Source: Aristaeella hokkaidonensis (GTDB lineage: Bacteria; Bacillota; Clostridia; Christensenellales; Aristaeellaceae). Taken from it: a DNA stretch of 64,000 nt. Location: the NCBI RefSeq assembly GCF_018128945.1, contig NZ_CP068393.1, positions 682,001 through 746,000 of the forward strand. The letters run 5' to 3'. Numbering within the stretch: position 1 is the first letter of the stretch; each line of letters begins with the position of its first letter. This document shows positions 7,250 through 15,713 of the stretch, one piece after another. The position numbers were made by a program, and so were the translations under genes. The notes under the pieces were generated by a model that ran no database searches, was not told the DNA's origin, and saw nothing but the letters and a program-made list of their open reading frames with translations.

Positions 7250-8545
7250 TCAGGCCTCCTTGGACAGCTTGTTCAAGGTTTCGGAAACGGTTTTTACATT
7301 GTCATTGAGGGAAGAAAGAATATTCTGGATCTCTCCGAGCGTCTTTTCCGGAGCTTCACCGCTGCTTTCCATTTCAGGAAGGGTCCTGACTTTATCCGTA
7401 AGACCGGAGATCAGCGAAGCCATGTCCTTGCTTTCCTTCCGCATGCTATTGAGCAGGTCGGCGGTACGGCGTTCAAAGTTTTCATCCCGTTCACGGACGG
7501 TATTGAGCTGGCTCATATAGGTATCAAACTTATCCAGCGCACGGGAGGTAATCTCCTGAAGAGACTGTGCGTTCCGGATGATGCCTTCCGCTGCTGAGAG
7601 GTTTTCTCCGGTGGCCTGAGCAGCACGGCGCTGATTCTGTTCCAGCGTATTCATGGACTGGGAAAGGGAAGTGAACTGGCCGCCCATGCTGCGATCCATT
7701 TCTGTGAGGAAACGGCTGACAATCTGGTTGACGCCGTCAATCTGGTTCCGGGTGGCGCCGACAATGAAGCGATCCATGGACTCGGAAACAGGAGTCATCA
7801 CACGGGAGATGGAACGGCTGACGTTTTCCGCCAGACGATCCACCAGGGTATCATTGATGCCTTGCAGCATGAAATTGCGGTCCTGATTCTGGCAAATCAG
7901 CTGTACGTCATTATCCAGAGGACGGGACATGGCCAGCTGTGTAAAGGATGTAACAAAATCGTCAATAGCACGGTAGCTGGAACCCTGGGAAATACGGTTG
8001 AGCATGTTGAAGACCAGACTGCAGCTAATACCGGCAACAGAAGTACCAAAGGCAAAACGCATACCGCTCAGCAGATCAGGGATGCCCTGGATGAGCTGGG
8101 CTGAATCCGCGAAGTTCAGCGAAGACAGACCACGGGAAAGACCCATGAAGGTACCGAGAATACCGAGGGAGGTGAGCAGATTCGGAATCAGCTCCGCCAG
8201 ACCGGCATTACCGGGACCATGGGTAACAGTATCATCATTGATATAATCTTCTACATTGGTGGGAAGACCGCGGCGGTCCAGCTGTTCCGCATTCTGCAGG
8301 AAACGGAGCCAGCTGCCCTTCAGACGCCGGCCGACGAACCGGGCCTCCTGCCAGACGGGCTTGTCCAGCTGTTTGCCGGCATTCTGCTGCAGGCGGGAAA
8401 TGGCCAGGCGCAGAGAAGCGGTGGTCCGCCACAGAGGAATCAGACACTTAAACAGACCTATCAGCGTAACAACTGCGATAGCCCCGTAGACTACATAATC
8501 AGCAAGATTCGGAAGAATCGCCGTGACTTTGGATAAATCAGGCAA
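7250..8545 (-). CDS. MotA/TolQ/ExbB-like proton channel subunit (ZorA-like)
   Basis: 431 residues. A first membrane helix (15-40) is followed by a cytoplasmic loop, then two channel helices: 118-140 with LGILGTFMGLSRGL, the ExbB/TolQ signature, and 160-183 with FGTSVAGISCSLVF. After about residue 190 comes a long, mostly helical tail of 240 residues with coiled-coil character and no enzyme motif. The start is TTG with AAAGGAGG 8 bases upstream. A long cytoplasmic tail is a hallmark of ZorA-type subunits and is absent from flagellar MotA. First gene of a four-gene operon with the MotB/OmpA-like partner. Confidence 0.85.
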   Translation of the reverse strand: MPDLSKVTAILPNLADYVVYGAIAVVTLIGLFKCLIPLWRTTASLRLAISRLQQNAGKQLDKPVWQEARFVGRRLKGSWLRFLQNAEQLDRRGLPTNVEDYINDDTVTHGPGNAGLAELIPNLLTSLGILGTFMGLSRGLSSLNFADSAQLIQGIPDLLSGMRFAFGTSVAGISCSLVFNMLNRISQGSSYRAIDDFVTSFTQLAMSRPLDNDVQLICQNQDRNFMLQGINDTLVDRLAENVSRSISRVMTPVSESMDRFIVGATRNQIDGVNQIVSRFLTEMDRSMGGQFTSLSQSMNTLEQNQRRAAQATGENLSAAEGIIRNAQSLQEITSRALDKFDTYMSQLNTVRERDENFERRTADLLNSMRKESKDMASLISGLTDKVRTLPEMESSGEAPEKTLGEIQNILSSLNDNVKTVSETLNKLSKEA

Positions 8546-8577
8546 AACGTTCGCCTCCTTTGAAACAACATCAGTTG

Positions 8578-8583
8578 ATTATA
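8578..8583 (-). promoter_or_regulatory. Probable -10 box of the motor-like operon
   Basis: A perfect TATAAT on the minus strand 33 bases before the TTG start. The -35 region is poor (TTTCAT-like), so the promoter may need an activator or an alternative context. Confidence 0.5.
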
Positions 8584-8845
8584 TCATAAATGACACAAAA
8601 ATGAAACGATTAATTAACATATGGACAATCCTGTCAGTCTGTCGTCCTGCTGTGTCAAAAAGGGATTAAACCCGGATCCTGATACGTCAACCATTATGAG
8701 CATCATCCGTGCTCCAGAATTATAACGCATGAAACCGTACAACTATTCCTGAAGCAATGAACAGAATATTGTATTTGCTGTTTTGAATCAATGTGTCAAT
8801 CAGGGGAAAGTCTTTATCAAGAAGATTACGAAATAAATGGATAAT
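8584..8845. other. AT-rich gene-free stretch
   Basis: Together with its flanks this makes a gap of about 350 bases between the divergently placed motor-like operon and the 3' end of the sirtuin gene. I see no ribosome-binding site with a credible reading frame, no repeat family member and no recognisable RNA; it probably holds only upstream regulatory DNA. Confidence 0.5.
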
Positions 8846-8879
8846 ACAGCAGCCGCTTCCGACAGGAAGCGGCTGTTGT
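8846..8879 (-). terminator. Terminator after the sirtuin gene
   Basis: AGCCGCTTCC (8851-8860) pairs with GGAAGCGGCT (8865-8874) around GACA, and outer bases extend the stem to about 15 bp. The T-tract on the minus strand is short. Confidence 0.65.
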
Positions 8880-8898
8880 TTGTATCGGATGGGATTGA

Positions 8899-9615
8899 TC
8901 AGGTGAGGGAAGAAAGAACCTCACCGACTTTATCATGGATCACAAGGTCACATTCGTAGTCCATGGGGGTGGCGTCCCGGTTGATGAGTACCATATGCTT
9001 GCCGCGGAAATAGCGGATCAGTCCGGCGGCGGGATAGACGGTCAGGCTGGTACCGGCAACGATGAGGAGATCTGCCTTGGAAATGGCGTGAACCGCACCG
9101 GAGACCACGTCGTTATCCAGACCTTCCTCATAGAGAACCACATCCGGTTTGATCCGGCCGCCGCAGGGGCAGACGGGAATCTCATCCTTGCTGTCCCGGA
9201 TATATTCCGGCGGGAAGAACTTGCCGCACTTCATGCAGTAGTTCCGGTGGACGCTGCCATGGAGTTCATAGACCTTTTTGCTGCCGGCTGCCTGATGCAG
9301 GCCGTCAATGTTCTGGGTGACGACAGCTAGGAGCTTGCCTTCCTTTTCCCACTCGGCGAGCTTCAGGTGCGCCTTGTTGGGCTTGGCGTCAAGTGGCAGC
9401 ATCTTATCCCGGTAGAAACGGAAGAAAGCTTCCGGCTTCTTCATAAAGAAGGTGTGAGAAAGAATGGTTTCCGGCGGGTAATCATACTTCTGATTATAGA
9501 GTCCGTCCACGCTGCGGAAATCCGGGATGCCGCTTTCCGTGGAAACGCCGGCACCGCCGAAGAAGACGATAGCATGGGCATCGGAGACCATCTGTTGAAG
9601 GGCGTCATATGGCAT
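8899..9615 (-). CDS. cobB: NAD-dependent protein deacylase (sirtuin)
   Basis: 238 residues, normal for bacterial Sir2. The NAD-binding motif GAGVSTESGIPDFRS is near residue 21, and TQNIDGLH (residues about 99-106) and the catalytic His in ELHGSVHRNYC are present. Zinc is bound by CMKC and CPCGG. The later motif GTSLTVYPA closes the NAD pocket. It removes acetyl or other acyl groups from lysines using NAD in the cytosol. It is a monocistronic minus-strand gene flanked by a terminator and by heptamer repeats upstream. Confidence 0.95.
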   Translation of the reverse strand: MPYDALQQMVSDAHAIVFFGGAGVSTESGIPDFRSVDGLYNQKYDYPPETILSHTFFMKKPEAFFRFYRDKMLPLDAKPNKAHLKLAEWEKEGKLLAVVTQNIDGLHQAAGSKKVYELHGSVHRNYCMKCGKFFPPEYIRDSKDEIPVCPCGGRIKPDVVLYEEGLDNDVVSGAVHAISKADLLIVAGTSLTVYPAAGLIRYFRGKHMVLINRDATPMDYECDLVIHDKVGEVLSSLT

Positions 9616-9639
9616 AAGGCAGCCTCCTTCCTTGGGATT

Positions 9640-9714
9640 AATGAATACTGAAAACCGAAAACTTAAAACTTAAAAATGATAATTAGTGAAGAGTGAAGAG
9701 TGAAGCGTGTACAG
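9640..9714. repeat. ACTTAAA and GTGAAGA heptamer repeats
   Basis: An ACTTAAA-type run (aatactgaaaaccgaaaac then cttaaaacttaaaaatg) is followed at once by a GTGAAGA-type run (gtgaagagtgaagagtgaag). Two heptamer families are therefore fused end to end between the DUF308 and sirtuin genes. Confidence 0.8.
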
Positions 9715-9737
9715 TTGCCGATGCGCTGCCGATGCAA

Positions 9738-10478
9738 TTAATCGCTGGCTTCAGGCTCGGCAGGCGCGGGATCGGCAGGCGCATCGGCAGCAGGAGCAGC
9801 CGACGCGTCAGAGGGAGCATCGGCAGGCTCTTCCTTGGCAGCGGCATCGGCGACAGGCTCATCGGGGGAGAAGGTCTGGGAGACGGTAGCCAGGGGCTGG
9901 GAGCTCTTCTTCAGGGCGTGACGCAGGAGGAAGAAGACCGTGATATCCAGAACAGCCTCCAGCACCAGCAGGATGCCGATGACCAGGTTGCGGTTTTCGC
10001 CGAGGAAAGCGGGATTCAGCAGGGCAATAATGCCGACAATCAGGGAGAAGGCGGCGAAGATGAGCATGATCCACCATTTCTTCACCTGGACGGATTTCTC
10101 ATCAAAGGCGTACTGGATCTTCAGGAAACCGCCGAAGAGGAGAGCAAGGCCCCAGATGAAGGGGAGAATGTCCTCCAGATAATTGGGATTGAAAGCCAGC
10201 AGGGTGCCGGCAACCAGCAGAATGAGGCCTGTGGCGAGACGGGATTCGGTAATGCGCCGGACGGGATCAGAACGGAGATAAACAATCCCTGACCAGATGC
10301 CGCAAAGAATCATGACCCCGGCCAGAACATATGCCGTGATCCGCAGGGCGAGATTGCCGAAAAAGATCAGCAGCAAACCGCAGACCAGGCAGAAAAGGAT
10401 CGGCAGGATCATGGAACGGGCAGTCAATGTATCGGGATCTTTTTTACTACGGCTGAAAAGCTTAAGATTCTTCATCAC
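9738..10478 (-). CDS. DUF308 (HdeD-like) membrane protein with acidic Pro/Ala tail
   Basis: 246 residues. Six predicted membrane helices in three hairpins (about residues 22-190) match the DUF308/HdeD layout. The cytoplasmic C-terminus (about 205-246) is a low-complexity Ala/Pro/Asp/Glu tail. The start is GTG-ATG with GGAGG 7 bases before the GTG. HdeD of E. coli has an acid-stress role, but the role of the clostridial members is not known. It appears to be a single-gene unit. Confidence 0.82.
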   Translation of the reverse strand: MMKNLKLFSRSKKDPDTLTARSMILPILFCLVCGLLLIFFGNLALRITAYVLAGVMILCGIWSGIVYLRSDPVRRITESRLATGLILLVAGTLLAFNPNYLEDILPFIWGLALLFGGFLKIQYAFDEKSVQVKKWWIMLIFAAFSLIVGIIALLNPAFLGENRNLVIGILLVLEAVLDITVFFLLRHALKKSSQPLATVSQTFSPDEPVADAAAKEEPADAPSDASAAPAADAPADPAPAEPEASD

Positions 10479-10820
10479 AGATATTCCTCCGCTTTTGTAT
10501 TCATTTCATATCATAAACTATTTCCACAAATGGCATGGGAAATCCTGCCGCAGGGAAGCCCAGAGAAGGCGCCTGACGATTTGTACGGCCGCCCGAATGC
10601 ATTTGTTACAAAGGGATACGGATGCAGCCGGGAATGCATAATTGTGCAAATTATAACAGGATTAAATATGGTGAACTTTCCGAAAAAATGGAAATAGATG
10701 CCAGGAAATTATGACACAGGATGAGAAAACGGGCAAAGATAAAGGTTTTTATAAAGGAAAGACAAACGTTTCAGCTGGACAAAAAATGTGAAACGATATT
10801 GTTTACAAATTGTTTTTTAG
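10479..10820. other. Gene-free region upstream of oppA
   Basis: About 340 bases between divergent genes. It is AT-rich toward oppA and contains direct copies of GTTTAC near 10801 and 10820. No convincing reading frame, riboswitch or repeat-family member is visible. Confidence 0.5.
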
Positions 10821-10849
10821 TTTACTTTAACAAAGCAGAGGGTTAAAAT
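10821..10849 (+). promoter_or_regulatory. oppA promoter
   Basis: TTTACT (10821-10826), a 17-base spacer and TAAAAT (10844-10849) predict a start near 10856, about 37 bases before the ATG. Confidence 0.65.
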
Positions 10850-10892
10850 ACAAAACAGGTTAACCATAATCTAATCAGGAGAGTGAACTATC

Positions 10893-12542
10893 ATGAAGAA
10901 ACTGACGGCAATCCTGTTCTCCATCATGATGCTCCTGGCCTGCGTTGTTACGGCTTCTGCCGACGATGCCAGCTATCTGGGCGTTATGCTGGGTACGAAC
11001 GTCATGTCCCTGGATACCAACCTGGCGACTGACGGTGACTCCTTTGAAGTGATCGCTGACTGTATCGATGGTCTGATGCAGATGGACAAGGACGGCGCGG
11101 CCGTACCTGCCCTCGCTGAAAGCTACGACGTAAGCGATGACGGACTGACCTACACCTTCCACCTGCGGGATGCCAAGTGGAACAACGGCACGCCTGTGAC
11201 GGCAAACGACTTCGTTTTTGCCTGGAGGCGAATTGCGAAGGAAGCAGGCGAGTATGCCTACATGCTGGATGAAATCGGCAATATCAAGGGTGCCGCGGAA
11301 ATCATCAGCGGAAGCGAAGCCGACCTGACCACCCTGGCTGTCAGCGCTCCGGACGACAAGACCTTCGTCGTGGAACTGAATGTTCCTGTTTCCTTCTTTC
11401 CGAGCCTGATGTATTTCCCCACCTTCTATCCGATTAACGAAGAGTTCTACAACAGCCTGGCGGACGGCACCTACGGCACCAGCCCTGAGACCTTCCTCAG
11501 CAACGGCGCTTTCGTGCTGGAAAGCTACACCCCCGGCACCGCGAACCTGAGCGTGAAGAAGAATCCCGATTACTGGGACGCTGACCGCGTAAAGCTGGCC
11601 GGCATCAACTACCAGGTGGTCGGCTCCTCCGACAACGCCCTGACCGCTTTCCGTAACAAGACGCTGGACGTCGTTATGGTTTCCGGCAACCAGGTTGACG
11701 CTGCCAAGAAGGACGCCACCCTGGCTGAGAACCTGAAGGTGACCGGTGCCGGCTACATGTGGTACCTGTCCTTCAGCCAGACCGAAAAGAACGCTGAAGG
11801 CGGCATGCTGGCGAACGCCAACCTGCGCCTGGCTATCAGCAACGCTATCGACCGTGAGAACCTGGTTGACAACTACGTGATGGATGGTTCCCTGGCCACC
11901 TATACCGCAGTGCCCCCGCAGTTCGCGGCCAGCAGCACCACCGGCGAAGACTTCTCCGCCAACCAGGACGCCTTCATCGACTATGTGGGCTACAACCCCG
12001 AGAAGGCTGCTGAATACCTTGAAGCGGCCAAGGCTGAACTGGGCAAGGACAGCTTCAGCTTCACCATGATCTACGGCAACAACGAAGGCGACGAAGTGCA
12101 GAAGGTTGCCCAGGCCATCAAGGAAGACGTTGAAGACGCACTGCCCGGCGTGGAAATCAACCTGCAGAGCATGACCAAGGCTGAGCGCCTGGACAAGATG
12201 CAGAACGATAACTACGACATCGCCCTGACCCGCTGGGGTCCGGACTACGCCGATCCCATGACCTACCTGGGTATGTGGGTGACCAACAACTCCAACAACT
12301 ATGGCTTCTGGTCCAACGCTGAATTCGATCAGCTGATCGCGGACTGCACCACCGGCGCCTACATCTCTGACTATGACGCACGCTGGGAAGCCATGTTCAA
12401 GGCTGAGCGGATCGTGATGCAGGAGGCTGTGATTGCTCCGCTGTACACCAAGGCCAACGCTAACCTGATCACTGCCGGCGTCGAAGGAATCGACTTCCAT
12501 CCCGTCGCGCTGAACCGTGTTTATAAGGATACGACGAAGTAA
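10893..12542 (+). CDS. oppA: Oligopeptide ABC transporter substrate-binding protein
   Basis: 549 residues, SBP_bac_5 family. The signal peptide (1-24) contains LLAC, a possible lipobox; signal peptidase I cleavage after ASA is the alternative. The family motif Y.FHLRDAKWNNGTPVTANDF lies near residue 91 onward. It captures oligopeptides outside the membrane for OppBC. Codons are strongly biased to C-ending forms (AAC, GAC, TAC, GGC), unlike most neighbours, which suggests very high expression. A terminator follows directly, so oppA is probably made in excess of oppBCDF by partial termination. Confidence 0.95.
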   Translation: MKKLTAILFSIMMLLACVVTASADDASYLGVMLGTNVMSLDTNLATDGDSFEVIADCIDGLMQMDKDGAAVPALAESYDVSDDGLTYTFHLRDAKWNNGTPVTANDFVFAWRRIAKEAGEYAYMLDEIGNIKGAAEIISGSEADLTTLAVSAPDDKTFVVELNVPVSFFPSLMYFPTFYPINEEFYNSLADGTYGTSPETFLSNGAFVLESYTPGTANLSVKKNPDYWDADRVKLAGINYQVVGSSDNALTAFRNKTLDVVMVSGNQVDAAKKDATLAENLKVTGAGYMWYLSFSQTEKNAEGGMLANANLRLAISNAIDRENLVDNYVMDGSLATYTAVPPQFAASSTTGEDFSANQDAFIDYVGYNPEKAAEYLEAAKAELGKDSFSFTMIYGNNEGDEVQKVAQAIKEDVEDALPGVEINLQSMTKAERLDKMQNDNYDIALTRWGPDYADPMTYLGMWVTNNSNNYGFWSNAEFDQLIADCTTGAYISDYDARWEAMFKAERIVMQEAVIAPLYTKANANLITAGVEGIDFHPVALNRVYKDTTK

Positions 12543-12552
12543 AAGCATCCGG

Positions 12553-12587
12553 ACGGAGCGGTCAGCACGCTGACCGCTCCGTTTTCC
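12553..12587 (+). terminator. Terminator between oppA and oppB
   Basis: CGGAGCGGTCAG pairs with CTGACCGCTCCG around CACG, followed by TTTTCC. This is a very stable stem; read-through past it would set the oppA to oppBCDF ratio. Confidence 0.85.
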
Positions 12588-12650
12588 TATGCTATGACGC
12601 GGCAATACAATAGCCGTAATTATTCTGTTGTTTATCAATGTGAGGAAAGT

Positions 12651-13598
12651 ATGATCAAGTATACGCTCAAGCGGATCGGTATGGCCCTGCTGACGCTGCT
12701 TATAATCACTTTTCTGCTGTTCGTGCTGGTACGCATTATGCCGGGAAATCCTTTCCCCTCTGAGCGCATGAGCGCGGAACAGATCCAGAACAAGCGGGCT
12801 GAGATGGGACTGGATGATCCGATTCTGACCCAGTTTATCCGGTATATGGGAAATGTGATGCACGGAGATTTCGGAAAGGGAACCTCCCTGTATTACGGTG
12901 CCCCGATCAGCACGGTGCTGAGCACGGCTATCTCCAATTCCTTCCGCATCGGCGGCATAGCGATACTGCTGGGTTCGCTGGTGGGACTGCTGCTGGGAAT
13001 TACGGCTGCACTGAACCGGGGAAAATTCCTGGACGGATTCTGTACCGTATTCTCAATCCTGGGCGTATGCGTGCCGAGCTACGTATTCCTGATTTTCCTT
13101 CAGTATACGTTCTCCTTTAAAATCCCGTTCTTTCCTTATTTCTTTGACGCGAACCGATTCCTGTTTTCCTCTGTGATCCCTTCGGTCTCGCTTTCGCTGT
13201 TTACGATGTCCACGATTGCCCGTTTCACCCGGAACGAAATGGTGGACGTGTTTGACAGCGACTATGTGCGGCTGGCCGAATCGAAGGGTATGTACGGCCG
13301 GAACCTTGTGATGAAACATGTGCTCCGCAATGCCCTGATCCCGATTGTGACGGTGCTGGCTCCGCTGATCGTGGACCTGCTGACAGGCGCACTGGTAGTG
13401 GAGAAGATCTACGGCATCAACGGTATCGGCAAACTCATGGTGGACGCGATTGCCGGAGAAGGTATTGACTACAACTATGTGCTGGCGCTGGGCATCCTGT
13501 ACTCCGCCCTGTATATCGGCATCATGCTGGTGGTTGACCTGCTTTACGGCGTACTGGATCCCCGGATCCGTGTGTCCGCCAAGGGAAAGGAGGCGTGA
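12651..13598 (+). CDS. oppB: Oligopeptide ABC transporter permease
   Basis: 315 residues, BPD_transp_1 family, six membrane helices. It begins with the typical MIKYTLKRIGMALLTLL and carries the EAA loop (SDYVRLAESKGMYGRNLVMKH in split form: DYVRLAESKGM, then NLVMKHVLRNA) that contacts the ATPases. I prefer the ATG at 12651, preceded by AGGAAAG, over an in-frame ATG at 12594. It forms the translocation pore with OppC. The next gene overlaps or abuts its end. Confidence 0.93.
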   Translation: MIKYTLKRIGMALLTLLIITFLLFVLVRIMPGNPFPSERMSAEQIQNKRAEMGLDDPILTQFIRYMGNVMHGDFGKGTSLYYGAPISTVLSTAISNSFRIGGIAILLGSLVGLLLGITAALNRGKFLDGFCTVFSILGVCVPSYVFLIFLQYTFSFKIPFFPYFFDANRFLFSSVIPSVSLSLFTMSTIARFTRNEMVDVFDSDYVRLAESKGMYGRNLVMKHVLRNALIPIVTVLAPLIVDLLTGALVVEKIYGINGIGKLMVDAIAGEGIDYNYVLALGILYSALYIGIMLVVDLLYGVLDPRIRVSAKGKEA

Positions 13599-13603
13599 GC
13601 AGG

Positions 13604-14614
13604 ATGGAGAAAACCTATACTCCCGTCAAAGAGGATTTTACCCTGCTTGACCGGCAGGATCTGTATACGGATAAAAACTTCGCCTCCCAGAGTTACTGGA
13701 AAGGCGTCGCGATTCATTTCTTCAAAAACCGCCGGGCGGTGATCGGACTGGTGATCGTACTGCTGATCATCCTGTTTGCTGCCATCGGACCGTCGCTGAA
13801 TGAATTCGGCTACCGGGACATCGTGCAATACCGGAATGAGAACAACAAGCGAGTTGTGGCCAAGGGTATTTCCCCGCAGATTCCGGCACTGCATAAACTG
13901 TTCACGGGAGAAGAACCGGAAGGAAACTTCGGCAGCTACACATTCCTGTTCGGCACAGATGACCTGGGACGCGACCTGTGGACCCGCACCTGGTACGGTG
14001 CCCGGGTTTCCCTGCTGATTGCCTTCGTGACCATTATCATTGATATGATCATCGGCATGAGTTACGGCCTGATATCAGGCTATTTCGGGGGTATGACAGA
14101 CAACATCATGCAACGGGTAGTCGAGGTGGCCAACAGCGTTCCGCGGCTGGTGATTGTTTCCGTGCTGGCAATCTTTATGCCAAAGGGCATCTGGCTGGTG
14201 ATTATCGCCCTGCTGCTGACCGAGTGGATCGGTATGAGCAAGATTGCCCGGGCGGAGATGCTGAAGACCAAGGAACAGGAATATGTCCTGGCCAGCCGGA
14301 CGCTGGGTGCCCGGAACGGACACATCATCTTCCGGGAAATCCTGCCCAACACCATCGGGCCGATCATTACCCAGGTGATGTTCTCCATCCCGACGGCTAT
14401 CTTTACCGAAGCGTTCCTGAGCTTTGTCGGCGTCGGCATTGCACTGCCCATGTGCTCTGTCGGTACCCTGATTGAAGACGGCTTCAACAACATCACAACG
14501 CTGCCTTATCAGATCCTGCCGCCGATTATCGTGCTGGCCCTTCTGATGCTTGGATTCAACTTCATCGGCGACGGACTGCGCGAAGCGCTGGCTCCGAAGC
14601 TGGAAGATATGTGA
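13604..14614 (+). CDS. oppC: Oligopeptide ABC transporter permease
   Basis: 336 residues. A cytoplasmic N-terminus is followed by one helix (about 44-66), an extracytoplasmic insertion of about 65 residues containing FGTDDLGRDLWTR, then the five-helix core with its EAA loop (QEYVLASRTLGARNGHI). The ATG at 13604, 11 bases after AGGAGG, fits better than the GTG at 13595, which is too close to that site. OppC-type partner of OppB. Confidence 0.93.
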   Translation: MEKTYTPVKEDFTLLDRQDLYTDKNFASQSYWKGVAIHFFKNRRAVIGLVIVLLIILFAAIGPSLNEFGYRDIVQYRNENNKRVVAKGISPQIPALHKLFTGEEPEGNFGSYTFLFGTDDLGRDLWTRTWYGARVSLLIAFVTIIIDMIIGMSYGLISGYFGGMTDNIMQRVVEVANSVPRLVIVSVLAIFMPKGIWLVIIALLLTEWIGMSKIARAEMLKTKEQEYVLASRTLGARNGHIIFREILPNTIGPIITQVMFSIPTAIFTEAFLSFVGVGIALPMCSVGTLIEDGFNNITTLPYQILPPIIVLALLMLGFNFIGDGLREALAPKLEDM

Positions 14615-14627
14615 GGAGGGGAGACAG

Positions 14628-15713
14628 ATGAGCGAGACACCGAAGAAAATCCTCGATATCAAAAATCTGGATATCTCCTTCAAAACAAACGCCGGTATTG
14701 TGCATGCCATCCGGGGCGTCAGCCTGGACCTGTGCAAGGGTGAAACCGTAGCTGTTGTGGGTGAATCCGGTTCGGGCAAATCGGTGACCATGAAGGCTGC
14801 CATGGGCCTGCTGGACAGCAACGCCATCATCAACAGCGGAGAAATCCTGTATACCTATACGGACAAGGACGGCAACGAGGTCACCACAGACCTGCTGAAA
14901 CTGAGCCGGAAGGAACTGCGCCGGGACATCAACGGACAGCGGATCGCCATGGTATTCCAGGATCCCATGACCAGCCTGGATCCTACCATGACCATCGGCA
15001 AACAGATCATGGAAGGCATGTTCCTGCACAAGCATATGGAAAAAGAAGCCGCCCGGAAGCGGGCGATTGAGCTGCTGGACCTGGTCGGTATTCCGGAAGC
15101 GGAAAAGCGGTTCAAAAACTATCCGCATCAGCTGTCCGGCGGTATGCGGCAGCGGGTGGTTATCGCCATCGCCCTGAGCGCGGATCCGGACATCCTGATC
15201 TGTGACGAACCTACCACGGCACTGGACGTGACCATCCAGGCGCGCATCCTGGAACTGATCATGGATATCCAGAAGAAAATGAAGCTTTCCGTCATCTATA
15301 TTACCCATGACCTGGGAGTCGTGGCCAAGGTGGCGGATTATGTGAACGTGATGTACGCCGGAAAGATCGTGGAAGTGGGCAACGTCAACGAGATCTTCTA
15401 TGAGCCGAAGCATCCCTATACCTGGGGCCTGCTTTCCTCCATGCCGGACCTGGATACGGACGATGAACGCCTGTATTCCATCCCCGGAAGCCCGCCCAAC
15501 CTGTTGCATGAGCCGAAGGGAGACGCTTTCGCAGCCCGGAACCAGTTTGCCATGGCAATCGACGAGAAGGAAGAGCCGCCGATGTTCCAGGTGTCACGTA
15601 CGCATTTTGCAGCGACATGGCTGCTGCATCCCGACGCCCCGAAGGTTGAGATGCCCACGGAGCTGAAGACCCGGATTGAACGGGCGCAGAAGGAGGTGGC
15701 AAAATATCTATGA
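14628..15713 (+). CDS. oppD: Oligopeptide ABC transporter ATPase
   Basis: 361 residues. Walker A GESGSGKS near residue 43, Q-loop [10 protein letters not shown], signature LSGGMRQRV, Walker [13 protein letters not shown] and the H-loop THDLG are all intact. The C-terminal oligo_HPY region (KHPYTWGLL and the following Pro-rich segment) is present; it binds a 4Fe-4S cluster in some family members, but I do not see the usual cysteines here. GAGGAGGGG sits 7-10 bases before the ATG at 14628. Confidence 0.94.
   Translation: MSETPKKILDIKNLDISFKTNAGIVHAIRGVSLDLCKGETVAVVGESGSGKSVTMKAAMGLLDSNAIINSGEILYTYTDKDGNEVTTDLLKLSRKELRRDINGQRIAMVFQDPMTSLDPTMTIGKQIMEGMFLHKHMEKEAARKRAIELLDLVGIPEAEKRFKNYPHQLSGGMRQRVVIAIALSADPDILICDEPTTALDVTIQARILELIMDIQKKMKLSVIYITHDLGVVAKVADYVNVMYAGKIVEVGNVNEIFYEPKHPYTWGLLSSMPDLDTDDERLYSIPGSPPNLLHEPKGDAFAARNQFAMAIDEKEEPPMFQVSRTHFAATWLLHPDAPKVEMPTELKTRIERAQKEVAKYL

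Noticed and set aside
5312..8545. Complete Zorya defence system
   Set aside because: ZorA/ZorB-like proteins are present, but no helicase, nuclease or ZorC/D/E-like gene lies nearby and no other defence gene is seen.
10875..12863. A 662-codon open frame antisense to oppA
   Set aside because: It is a shadow of the strongly biased codons of oppA: no ribosome-binding site, no recognisable domain, and the sense frame has a clear family match.
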